Below, one piece after another: positions 12,941-24,293 of a DNA stretch of 64,000 nucleotides. The stretch is taken from NCBI RefSeq assembly GCF_037975245.1, contig NC_092580.1, positions 3,882,501 through 3,946,500 on the forward strand. The letters run 5' to 3'. The number at the start of each line of letters is the position of its first letter. Within the stretch, counting starts at the first letter, position 1. The position numbers and the translations under genes are program-made. A model generated the notes under the pieces. It ran no database searches, was not told where the DNA came from, and worked only from the letters and a program-made list of their open reading frames with translations. The stretch is from Apostichopus japonicus (taxonomy: Eukaryota > Echinodermata > Holothuroidea > Aspidochirotida > Stichopodidae).

Positions 12941-13274
12941 TTAAAATTAAGGGTAAAATTCAAATGTAACATGAGAGCAGATTTGTTATTTTTCCACTGA
13001 CTGTGAGTGTGATGTAAAAGCTTCTTTATGTAAAAAAATCAGCCTTTGGAAAGTTTGGAATGGAATATCTCTTTCAAGTAAATTTAAAACTATTATTATC
13101 ATGTTTTATGTACAAGTTATTAAACTACAGACAAATATGTTTTATTTACTAACTTCTCATATTGTATATATTAACTTATGTGAAGAGAGGCACAACTGAA
13201 AAAAATATATATCTTTGCAACTTTATCACCAAGATTCTATCGAAATTCAACAATGATTGGATGAAAGTGGTTTT

Positions 13275-13411
13275 CATTGTCCAAAGAGAGAATTTGATGC
13301 TACTTTTGTACTCTCCATTATCTCAGGGACAAAAGAAAGAATAATGCTACTATTGTCCTCTCCATTGTCCGATGGACAAAGAAAGAACAATGGAACTTTT
13401 GTAATTGCCTT
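13275..13411. repeat. Three-copy degenerate ~46-bp tandem repeat
   Basis: The block CTCTCCATTRTC..GGACAAAGAAAGAAYAATG..ACTTTTGT recurs at a period of about 46 bp. A further diverged fragment (TTCATTGTCCAGAAA.AGGGAAAGAACAAT) is near 13511-13545. Small overlapping open frames on both strands are by-products. Confidence 0.7.
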
Positions 13412-14144
13412 CAATACCTGAGTTAAGAAGACACAACAAGAACAGCAGAGTTTTAAATTACAATGTTTCAGTGCAATCGGTTGCATATCCAGCAACTATT
13501 GGCTGAAGATGATTTCATTGTCCAGAAAAAGGGAAAGAACAATTGTCTAGATACTTCGCCTAATCATGCAAATTTATATTCAAAAGTTACATGCATTTCA
13601 CCCCATCTATTTTTAATTACCCAAATTACTTCTTTTATAAAGTTCTGTGTTTCTGACATTGTTTTGTTTTTTTTCTTTCTTCTTTGGTATGAATAAATAT
13701 AGATCATAAATAAATATGGTTATATATATAATATAGAACATTATTGTCAGTTCCTTGAAGCAATGTACATCCAGCCACACTTAAAAATATATATATACAC
13801 CTTTATAACACGACTATAATGACAAGAAAAACTCATTTTTCAAAAGAATGCAATTCATCAAACAAATATGTACAGTGTCAAAGATATAGTGAAAGCGAGG
13901 TTAAACTCTTTGAGGTGCAAGTCAGATTAAATAGAAGAGTGGTGGTGCCATGGTGAAAAAGTAGTGGTTACCGAAAGAAAAAATAGAAACAACAAAATTA
14001 TGAAGAGAAACGCAGCAAAATGGAGGAATGGATTGCAAAAAGTCCACAAAGCAGATGTATGCACTTTTTGTAGTATGACCATATCACTAACAACCAATAT
14101 TCATTTTTAATACATTAATTCCAAATAATCATCACTTCAGATTT

Positions 14145-14169
14145 TGGTACCAGGGTACCAGGGTACCAG
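14145..14169. repeat. GGTACCAGG x3 micro-repeat
   Basis: Three adjacent copies of the 9-mer GGTACCAGG, each carrying a GGTACC palindrome. Confidence 0.9.
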
Positions 14170-16431
14170 TTTACAAATGTCTGTCTGCTTTTGGTTATTA
14201 AAATGAATTAGTTTTTTTTGAAGTTTTATGTCTTTCTTGGTGATAGCTATTTTTCTGGCGTTACATTATTTATTACTAGTATGCAAGTATTGAAATAAGT
14301 ATGGGAAGGATGTTAGATCTAGATTCAACCAGTACCATTTGTCAAGTATCATGATACCCAGCATAACATGCAACAAATTTTATGACCGAATTTTCATATT
14401 TGACATAAACATCTTGGTATGAGTATGAAATTTTGGTATGAAAATTCCCTAGTTATTTTTACATATGTATAAATGCACCAAAGTGTAAAACCTCACTTTC
14501 AGCAATATGTTCTTTAATAATTTTGTCAAGAGTTCTAAAAGGCAGCAACAAGTTCAACATCCATACATGGAGAACTGTCGTAGCATTGTAATGAGCAGAA
14601 AATATGCATTATCCAACATACTTTAAGCAGAAGAATATCGGCTGTCACTCTAACTGTGAAAAGCTCCACACTGCGAGCCAAATTAAAAGCATTTCACCAC
14701 GACTGATTTCCTGCGTGGAATATTCCATTCTCTAAAACATTTGTAGATCAAAACATATATTGCCTACTATCACAGCTCAAGATGAATTTGGAGATAAATA
14801 TGGCAGAATGAGATGTAAGCGGTGTATTAGTCTTAGAATATCATCTAGAAATGGTAACAGAAATTTTTCCTGTCCTATTATTTTATAAATTGCAGCAACC
14901 ATTGTAGAGATTATTCATATAAATTTGGTCACGTATGAGAAAAAAAAAAACCTCAATTATCACTCTGAAGATTTGTTTTCTTTTTCTTGATTTACATAAT
15001 TTATGCATCATTAAAGTAAGACATTGGGGACCAAGTATCTTGCGCTGAATAGATTTAATGGATTTTCAATATTCATAATCTGTATACTGAGATGCTAACT
15101 GAATGGTTGCGACTAAGGCATTCCTTTTAAACTAATACTTGGTAAACCCTCATATTTCATGTCTACACCCGGATATCTAACTCACAAGTTGAAGAAGCGA
15201 GTGAGATCTTCAATTTAATAACAAATATATTCAAATTTTTTGTTTATCACCTAAAAATAAATTTGGGGGGGGGGGTGCTAACCTCAAGGACATCTCAAGG
15301 GTTTGTTGTATTATGCTTAGGTAAAGATTCCTCTCTTTAAATTTCTGTGTTAGGCTAGAAAGATAGGTTGTCCAAAGAATGTTAATTGCTCAAAAGAACC
15401 ACTGAATCTCCAGAACATTAGACTACAATAGTCTCTATTCAAATTAATGCAGAGTGAATCTAGTTGCCAATTTTCAGATTCTCAATTCACCTTTCTTCCC
15501 CCCTTCCTTCTCTACACTTAACTACTCTTAATTACTTGCAAATACTGCATCATTTTGCTGCAAATTCTAAGAAAAAGTGTTTTTGGAACTTGACAACCAT
15601 ATATGCAAACAAGTGCTGTTAAAGGAAGAGACTGATGTGATGGATGAATAAAGAACTGTGTTAAAATATAAGAATTTCTCAAACCAGAAAAATATTTCTC
15701 AAACCCAAAAAATTCTCAAAGATTTTGATCCAACTATTCATATCTTTTCTGTCCTTCGACGATTACTTTTCATACTTGCTTCTTCTTATTTTTTTATATA
15801 TTTTTTTTTCAACAAATAAGAGGAAATTGAAACATTGAAATATCCCAAACTTCTTATACCAGTGACTAGCATTCATGTCTGTCAAGTTTGGAAGACGAAA
15901 TTCACTGACTGAAGAATTGACGATATTGATCTTTTCGATGGTTTCTTCATGTCAACAAAACATGATTCTTCCCCCAATCCCCCCCCCCCCCCATCCACTA
16001 AACCTTTTCTCATCATTGCACACACAACATTCCATATTTACTTTATTCCATTCACATATCGATTTTAGTAACAGAAGTATAAATCATCTGAGGATCTTCA
16101 CTGAATGGAGGCAGAAACACTTAAAATGAGTGGAAAGGTAGCATAGAAGTGTGACCAATAGCATCAAAGGTGGTCCATGTTAACAGGTAGATCAAGCACG
16201 AGTACGTAACGTTTCCCTACGAAACTGGATTTTGATAATAGTAACAACAACAAAAACCGTCACCAATCAGTAATAATAATGAGAAGGAATAAAAAGTGCC
16301 CATTCACCAAACCAAGAAAAAAAGACAGAAAAAAAAATGATGATTTGTGCGGAGCCCACTTACCAACAGCCAGAAAAATGAAAAAAGATACACACAAAAT
16401 ACCTCAATTATCTCAAAAGAAAGAAACGTAC
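14170..16431. other. AT-rich non-coding DNA, no gene seen
   Basis: There are G and C runs near 15267 and 15976, poly-A and poly-T runs, and no credible coding signal. Confidence 0.5.
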
Positions 16432-16485
16432 CATGTGGAACTGAATAATTTTGTCCAGTATTATTCTTCCATACTTGGGGATGTA
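16432..16485 (-). CDS. Possible internal exon (54 bp), minus strand
   Basis: The minus strand has a good acceptor context (TTTATTCCTTGCATGCAG), a 54-bp segment, and the donor CATG|GTACGT. Two phases are open. Phase 1 to 1 gives HPQVWKNNTGQNYSVPH and phase 0 gives YIPKYGRIILDKIIQFHM. The phase 1 reading fits the preceding candidate at 18.6 kb. I recognise no family. Splice context on both sides makes this one of the better small candidates, but the base rate of such matches is high. Confidence 0.25.
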
Positions 16486-16607
16486 CTGCATGCAAGGAAT
16501 AAATAGATAAACAATGTCATTCAAATCAGCATTTTATTCTGTTTTCACCGTTTTGCACAAAGCTCTGCTTTAACAAAATGATCAATATATATGTGAAACA
16601 GCAAATA

Positions 16608-16630
16608 GTATTTTTATTTTTATTTTTATC
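16608..16630. repeat. (ATTTT)n microsatellite
   Basis: Short pentanucleotide repeat of four to five units. Confidence 0.8.
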
Positions 16631-17584
16631 ATTTTTTTCTTTGGAAGGTGAGGGGTTAGTTCCAACACCTCTGGTTTAACAGTATGGATGTATGCTGAAA
16701 CAGTCCGTGTAACCAAAGTACTCGGTCAAAACACGCACCAAATCTCAAGCTAAAGCGTTACGCATAGTATGAAATACATAGTGTCACTCAAAAAAGTTAT
16801 TACGAATGTTTTTTTTTTCGAGCTGCTACTTTAAACATGACTGCGAATTGTATGTATGAAGACACTGTGCTATGAAATGCGTATGTACAGTAGTAACGTA
16901 TTACCCACTGCAGTACTGTAGGGTGCCACCAGCAATTCTGAAAACTCAGGAACATAAAACTGTTTTGCTCAAATAAATATAGAGAAATGGAGGTGGAGTG
17001 GTATTACATACCATCTGAAACTTAATAAGGATCTTAAATAGCTAGGAAACGGTAGTTTCTCGTTAACTTGAAATATTGAGGAAGACATGTGTACAAGCAA
17101 GGAAGTTCCAACACTGTGCTAACCATTTCCTCTTGAGCTCATCAGAGAGGGCTTAACTCTGACAACACGAGAAAGTCACGAAACTTGAAAAGATTCGATC
17201 ATTTGACGTGAACTGGACTACTGTACGTAGGTGATACCTCTACTGGGTTGAACGCTAACAAGGTTTATAGCGTTATAGGTAGTTACTAGTAGAAATTAAT
17301 TAAAGGACAATTAATGCAACTTAGAGGAAGCTTTAATGTTGAATACTGATCTCAGCTACAATAGGAGACGAGGATGAAAGCTTTCAAGCTGGTCAAAGTA
17401 CAACGACCCATCCTACATCATTTTCCCTGCGAAGTTGAATGTTAATGAGTGAGTAATTAGTTAATTCCCTTTGAATCCCAACATTTCGTACCCCCGACAT
17501 TTTTTCCCATAGCAGAATAGCAGAATTTCCGTAGCAGAACAGCAAATTGGCAAACTTCAAAAGTTTTCAATTAGATTGTCTTCA

Positions 17585-17662
17585 TCGTTATCATTATTAT
17601 TCATTATTATTTATATTATTATTATTATCATTATTCTTGTTATTATTATTATTCATTATTAA
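17585..17662. repeat. (ATT)n microsatellite, interrupted
   Basis: Interrupted ATT/TTA trinucleotide tract with TCATT variants. Confidence 0.85.
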
Positions 17663-18577
17663 GAAACACTTGTCACTATTCAAGTTAATGATCTACATTG
17701 CTATCGGATTTTAATTTCAAATCAAACCACGCGATTATCCAAAATCGACTCAAAAATCTTCCTGAGATCGCTTACAGCTCCTTAACAACTGCTATCAATT
17801 TTTTTTTTTGGGGGGGTAGGACTCTCTATGATTCTCACCAAATTATCAAATTAATCAAACTTGCTCAATTTTTTCTTTCATTTCTGAAAACCCAAGAAAA
17901 AGACAAAAAGTTAAGGTGATCTTTTTCCCTGGTTAGAAGCTGCCAGCATTATTCATATCTCTTTCATCTAACTCATCAGTATTTATTAAAATGATATCAT
18001 TTTCTTTTTTGGTCAAAAAAATTCCAAAGTTAGTTTCACCATGGGGAACAAGCTGGGATTGTATTACCACACCATCACCTAATAACTTTACCATCTTCTT
18101 CATGATGTAATTTCTACAAGCTAGAAAGCAACTTTTGCCTTGATTTTTGTTCAATTGTTAGGTATTTATTCAACAATGCATTTATGCATTGAAGATAAGG
18201 CACTGTCTGTTGTTCATTTTGCCTTTGACCTCATTTCAAACTTTACAATGATGAGGTAAAAATATGTAGAAAATTTTCCAAAACTGTTGTCATAAAACTT
18301 GCAAAGTAATGTGAACAGTTGCTATTAAGACAGGTACTATTACAATCTACAATAGGCATGACTATTTCCATGTAACATCCACGGTGACATACAAACATAC
18401 AGTCTGGTTTTCATGTTCCTGTAAATCTTACGAAACTAATTACTACATTTTTGCATTCAGCTGTTTTCTAATATATTTGGAAAAATTCAGAGAAAAAATC
18501 TCAGTAACTCAGACATTAGTAAAGGGACCATTTTCTCCATAGTATGTTGGAAAATAGACACTGAAGAACAGGCTTAC

Positions 18578-18602
18578 CTGTCTCCTCAGCTCTACTGCAC
18601 TC
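18578..18602 (-). CDS. Possible microexon with strong donor, minus strand
   Basis: ACAG|GTAAGCC is a near-perfect minus-strand donor. Upstream on the same strand is TTTCATTACGTTTCTAG, a plausible acceptor that would leave a 25-bp exon (phase 0 to 1, ECSRAEET). Alternatively the exon starts further upstream. The frame that ends MFHYVSRSAVELRRQ at this donor stays open through a purine-rich block to about 18778, but I see no good acceptor there. The donor is the reason to list it, and the extent is uncertain. Confidence 0.25.
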
Positions 18603-18917
18603 CTAGAAACGTAATGAAACATTTTCTGCGGGTCGAGCTGCATCCCCCCCTTTCCTCCTCCCCAACCATCTGAACCTCTCCTTGCCAACTTCAACGGTCC
18701 ATCCCCATCCCCTCTCTCTCTCTCTCCATGTGTAGTGAACAATAAAACAAATGCAAGGGCTTCTTCAACAATAACCAATTAGCATGACCGTGTTCTCTAC
18801 CCTCCTTTGTTTCTAGACTTTCCCTTCCAGAACTATGTCAAGCTAGCTGTAATGTGTTTGAATTGACACATGTATCCAGAGGTACAGTAATAACAACTGA
18901 GCTGTAAGTAGGCTTAC

Positions 18918-19009
18918 TTTTGAGGAAAACAAAGTGCAAACCACAAAATAAACATGTGTGGGGCCAATGACTGAGATTTTGCTAGGCTGATCATCTTGTT
19001 CTTTCTTTT
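18918..19009 (-). CDS. Possible internal exon (92 bp), minus strand
   Basis: A long pyrimidine tract on the minus strand (the complement of 19010-19058, with CCCCACCTTTCCCC blocks) ends in GCTTAG. A 92-bp open segment follows, then TCAAAA|GTAAGCC. In phase 1 to 0 it would read from KKEQDDQPSKISVIGP to VYFVVCTLFSSK: a charged start, then a hydrophobic stretch. Codons show the purine-first, pyrimidine-third bias of coding DNA. I do not recognise the protein. The acceptor tract is unusually good, making this one of the two or three best exon candidates in the window. Confidence 0.33.
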
Positions 19010-19854
19010 CTAAGCAGTGGGGAAGGTGGGGAAAGGTGGGGCAAGAAGGGGAAAGTAGTGTACTCAAATGCTGTACATAACTCAACAGTTGTTCCTCCGA
19101 CTCTGAACTATTAGAAAACAGAAAGTTCTCAGCTTTACGTTACAATCACAGAAATTGATTTCCATTTCATTCGGCTCTTCATTTCTTTTGGAAGTGCATA
19201 CAGGAAAAACATCTAAACACTGCATCAAAAACAACCAGATTAACTTTTTCTACTGTACGTATAAATTCCTACTGTGCTTGTAAACTGTCCAACGGTTGAC
19301 CGCAAGTTTCATGAACAATCAGTTCACCAAAATTATTATGTGGGTTTTCATCAGCAGCTTATTACTGGCAACAATATGAACAAAGGTCCTTTACCAAAGC
19401 GTGTGCCAAGTCTGTACAATACGCAACTTTTCAATCCTTTCAAAGGACGGTCCCCAGTTTTGGTATTCAAAAATTCCATTAAGCCAAACAGCACCCATTC
19501 TTAATATATTGTCAATAGATTCTAGTTTACCTTTCTTTAGTTCAGGTCAAACTACCATTTCTAATGGAGTTCAAAATCCAAAACTTCTTGCCTAAATTTT
19601 TGGTGGGAATAAATCTGAGGAGAACTCAACCAGATTATATTTTAAGGTATACATACAGTAGTATCCCTCCTTTAAAAGTCCAATACCGTCTCACTTTGGC
19701 ACATTTAACGTGAAAAAAGGGGCAGCTTTACTATCAACGTTACCCTCCGACTGTGACTCGAAACAAAGCAGAAAGAAAACGAAGAGAAAAAAAACAAGGG
19801 GCAAAAAACGAAGCCCTCTGCAAAACTTATAAGCAGTACAGTGAAGAGCCTGTT

Positions 19855-20235
19855 AACAGCCTGTGTCAATACTGCGGCTGTGCTGTTACCAGCTGGTGCA
19901 TCATCATAATCATCATCATCACCGACGTAATGTTATGAATTTTTTGGCTTTAATCAGCAGGCAGGCGCAGGAGTTGCTGTGCGGTTTCCATCAAATTCAT
20001 AGCTAATGAGTAGCGACACTAAGAGAGCGAGCGCCTGCAGCAAACGTATCATCAATATGCATGTCAAAGATGATTTGTCCACATCATAAATATCATGTGC
20101 AGATGTGAAACCAGTTCACCCGGCGCTCGCTGCTCTGTGGTGTATGACAGCCTGGTCATTGACCATCACCATCGTCATCCCATCGTAGGATGACGGCGAT
20201 GATGAAGATGATGATGCCAGGGTGAATGGCTTATC
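19855..20235. promoter_or_regulatory. GC-richer island with CAT/GAT repeats, possible regulatory element
   Basis: This ~380-bp stretch is visibly richer in G+C and CpG than its surroundings and lacks the usual homopolymers. It has an imperfect (ATC)n at 19897-19921, an imperfect (GAT)n at 20188-20216, a GCGAGCGCC/GGCGCTCGC inverted pair at 20027-20035 and 20122-20130, and TGACAGCCTGGTCATTGACC near 20146. No open frame of note crosses it. It has the look of a conserved non-coding element, but conservation cannot be tested here. Confidence 0.3.
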
Positions 20236-22130
20236 TATGTTAACTACCTCCTCTGTGGCATAACTCAAGATGAATTTGTAGTCTCCATGAATAATATTAA
20301 ATGTAAACAGAAAAACTGATATTTTAAAAAAAAAAAAAATTTAAAGATAAAAAATAGTAGATGGATTTTTGTGGATAACTTCTAATTTCAGGATATTATT
20401 TTGTATACATGTGCAGGAAATAGCTTCTTACTACAAGTCCATTGAAGAGACTGGAATCTTTTGATAATTTGGAGAGACAAAATTTCAGTTATTGCACAAA
20501 CACCATAGAAGGGGAAAGGAAGAGATATATTTTCAAAATATTCTCACATGTTCAAAATCTGTCATATTCAAAAATTTCAAGAAAGCGTGTTATAGACAGA
20601 CTTGCGTAAGCTTGTAAGAGCTGTGATGGGTTTTTGCCTAATTTACATTGATTTACATTGATCATGCACCAAGTAGTACTGTAGCATCAAATTTAAGGAT
20701 TCCTTATAGATCTGTCAGTCATGAATAACAGCTGCTTCTTGCTACAAAACTGTACAACTATAGAACCAGGCTTTCAAAATCATACTTAATTTGACAGCTT
20801 AAAAATGAAGCTCTATTTACAGCTGTAAACAGAATGTGGAAAGACCTAACAGTAACTGACCTGCCATACAAACAATTTCACATTTTAATGCAATTGACTC
20901 AGGGATAGAAAATCATATTTTTATCCAAATTATCACACAAATGACACACGCAAGATCAATTCACAATTTGATGACTACATGACATTTTTAGTACTAATCC
21001 TTGTTTTTTCTTATTTTTTCTTTTTTTTTCTTTCTTTCTATTTTACCTAGAGCAGCAAATCAAAATTTAGATCAATTCAATACAGGTCAGAAATGTGTAC
21101 TGTTAAACTTAGTTTGATATTTGACTATTAATTTGTGTGTACATGCATGATACCACTATTTGACTAAGGCGGAAAACCATCCTGGTGACAAAAAGACACC
21201 AAAATAAATTTGGTTTCCCAGAGAATTCCCAGATCTTGTCCAAAAAAAAACTTTCCTAAATCTCTCCCAAATCCCCTATTGTATCTAGTAGAGTCTGGTA
21301 ACTAGAGTAAAAAAAATGCTAATTGATCAACACTAATAATAGTATACAATGGTCACTACTACTGTACCTGGGTATTGTTAATTGGAGGCTGCATAGCACA
21401 CGTATGCACATATTTGACAGCTCATTCGAAAATGAAAATAGTTCTGACACGTATGCATGGTACATAAACACTACGTACTGTACTGTGAACACAGTTAAAA
21501 CAAGTTCTGCTCACTGGCCAGTTACATGTGTTACATGTGTTAAATTGCCTGACAAATCATTATTTCAAACTTCAAAGTGACAAGTTTTGTTACTATTGAT
21601 GATGTATTGCCTCGTATATTAACACACTTTAAATCCATCAACGGGGAGAGCAAACAACTAAATACAAGATTACTCACTGACCAATCATCACGATATGTTA
21701 GTCACTGTTTTCGTTATTAATTGGAAGATGTATCATGTATTCAATCTTCATTACTAATTCTGCTTCTTCCAAGAGAGAAAGAGAGCTAGCTAGCTTCAAG
21801 AATGTAAATTTATACGGAGGAGAAAATGTATAAATCCTGTTTTATGACAGAGTACTAAATCCTTTTATAAAGCTTCTAACTCACAATATATACAAAACAG
21901 TTAGTTGTGCATAAAGAAACCAGAAATCGCAAACGATTAGTGGTTCCGATGTCTAAACATACTAATAGCGTAGTAAGCCATACATGGTAATATGCATGAA
22001 CTTGTGCACACCAAGATGAAGAGGATTAACTATTGACTAATGTCGCAACATATGAAGGAAGGTACTAGGAATCAGTTATTATGTTGATAAAGTCTATGTC
22101 GTGACAAAGTATTATAAAATGTTGTGTTTA
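20236..22130. other. AT-rich non-coding DNA, no gene seen
   Basis: This stretch has small direct repeats (TTTACATTGA x2 at about 20642, GTTACATGT x2 at about 21522) and poly-A/T runs. No supported gene. Confidence 0.5.
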
Positions 22131-22362
22131 AATGTCCCAAAAATATTTGGCCCAAACAAATTGACTCAAATATATATATTTGCCCCCCAAAAATTGAACC
22201 CCAGGATATGTGGGCCCAAATAGTACCAAAAGTATTGGGCCTCACAAATTTGATACCAAAGAATGTGTCCCAAAATGCACTTGAGGTGGAAAAAAAATTT
22301 GGGCCAACCCGGCCCAAAGATGGGCCCAGAATATTTTCGGGCCACGATGGTCCCAAAAAATT
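22131..22362. repeat. Degenerate GGGCCCAAA/AAATTTGGG repeat array
   Basis: CCCAAA, TTTGGGCC and GGGCCCA blocks recur about every 15-25 bp in both orientations. Stop codons are depleted in several frames, so overlapping open frames of 68-94 codons appear on both strands. Their translations are repetitive (many W, G, P, I, F) and look like no known protein. I read this as a decayed simple or satellite repeat and not a gene. Confidence 0.75.
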
Positions 22363-23157
22363 GAGGCTTCCATGTACCAGCTATCAACCAACAATTGTCT
22401 AAAAGTTTGGCTACAATCTGACCCTAAGGTAGTGGAGTTATATTGCAATGTTAAGATTTTTACATTGGATCCATAACCTCATCAATATTCATAAGGGTCT
22501 GCACCAAAGACAACACGGTGCACAAACAAGTATGACAAGTATCCATCACTCGGTTGCTGAGTTATCGCAGACCCAAACAAGTGTCACAGACGCACAAATA
22601 CACATACGGTAACCTGACTGCATAGGTTTGTTCGCGATGTGATGCAATGCAATGTGATGCACAACTTGAAAATAAATGCAAAGCTTGGAAATTTCGGTCT
22701 ACCCAATCTGGCTACTGTACAGTAGGTGAGACAAGCTGTTTGGTTCGCACAAGATCCCATACAAGCTACTGTATGTACATTTCTGGTCAACATTCAGAGA
22801 ATTGATGGATGTACGTTTCACATGCAATTATGTTTCAGCAAATGATCTGCAGAAAGCATGAAATGGCAGCTCCATGGAAATTGCATTTTCCTTTAACTTA
22901 GATTGAAGAAGAACCGTCCAATGAGCAGTTACGATCTTTTTTTCTTAAACAGCGTTTTACTTGAGTTGACTAACAAAGTACTGCTTTCAAATAGCTTTTT
23001 AATGTACTTAACTAAAAAGTTGTGTAAGTTTAACTTTCCTTACAAATCTTGCATCGTGTTATTGTTTCCCGGTTTTTAAATTCCCGCAATTGCATGTCAT
23101 ATACAGTACAAGATATCATCGGTTACCCTGAACATACTTGTAACTGCAAAAATGACA

Positions 23158-23204
23158 AACCCAGATATTGGTTCCAAACCCATATACTGGTTCCAAACCC
23201 ACCC
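23158..23204. repeat. Two-copy 20-bp duplication
   Basis: ATATTGGTTCCAAACCC and ATACTGGTTCCAAACCC are adjacent, followed by a C-rich run. Confidence 0.8.
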
Positions 23205-24248
23205 ACCCCCCCTCCCCATGCCCTCCTATAAGTCTGGTGTGGTAAATCACCCCCAACCCTTACCCACTGCTGACAAAACTAGCAATTTGTAGTAATGCAG
23301 CAAAGACAAAAGAGGTACTGTATGTACAGTTAGTCAATTTGCATTGTATTAATATTATTTCTTGCCAAAGTCCAAACATATAGTCCAATTTATGGAGCAC
23401 AAATCATGCACAATAATACATCAAAATACTCTAAATTCCCATTGAAACTATCCTATGATCCCATCCATCCCCCCCCCTGACCCATCTCCTTGACCCTAAC
23501 CCTTCACCCATTCTTGGTAATTTTTGTGTGTGTGTTCTTTCAAGACAACACGCTTTCCTTCATAGCTAAGTACTGTAGCCCATGTTGTACTGACTAGGTG
23601 AAAGTGCATGGTTAAACAGATCAACTGTCTTCAACCTGAAGAATACACTGTATATGAGGTCCCCAACATGAAAACCTAGATTTAATCAAAGTCAATGTAT
23701 TCATGATTTTCAAAAATAAAACAATTCCATGATCAAATTGATCCAATACATTTTTATGGTTTTACACTACCCTTTCTTTATTTTTTTTTTTATAGTCTCA
23801 GACTATTTCATTATCATCTGTGCCTGTTAAGTCACCACATGTTGGTAGCTCGACAAAATGTTCATAAAAAATTGAAATGGCTTTGTTCATTGTTCAAATT
23901 GTCAGCTTTGTCGGCATTGTAACTGTTTGTTCTTCTGAAATTGCTACTCGTGAAAATGCTGCTGATTAGACATGCAATACAAAGAGAAACTAAAGAAGTG
24001 GACTTTCTTCTTCATTTCTATTTTACTTGCTATGACTTTTTTTTTTTCTCGTTTTTTTTTGTGTGTTTCCTTTTTTCCCTCTCTGAAGAGTACTTCAGCT
24101 TTCCTTTATCTTCCTAAAAAGAAAAAATCCATTTAACGCTAATTGCTCCTTCAACCGTATGGAACATAACTGGGAATGTTATGATAGTGCAAGGAACCCC
24201 TATACGAAGACAGTCTCCGACTGCATCAAGAAAACAAATTCAACTTAC

Positions 24249-24293
24249 GTTTTGTGTCATGATTCTGTAACAGTGCCTGGTACACAGATCGGT
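24249..24293 (-). CDS. Possible small exon (45 bp), minus strand
   Basis: The minus strand shows AAATTGTTTTCAG (a strong acceptor), a 45-bp segment, then AAAAC|GTAAGTTG (a strong donor). Phase 1 to 1 reads RSVYQALLQNHDTK. Phase 0 is also open (TDLCTRHCYRIMTQN). The phase 1 reading joins in frame to the candidates at 35.1 kb and 19.0 kb. No family is recognised. Both splice borders are good. Confidence 0.28.

Noticed and set aside
19531-19600. Minus-strand segment before AAAG|GTAAAC
   Set aside because: All three frames contain stops between the acceptor and the donor.
22072-22448. Several overlapping frames on both strands with many Trp, Pro and Gly
   Set aside because: All derive from the GGGCCCAAA repeat array; real genes do not keep four frames open together.
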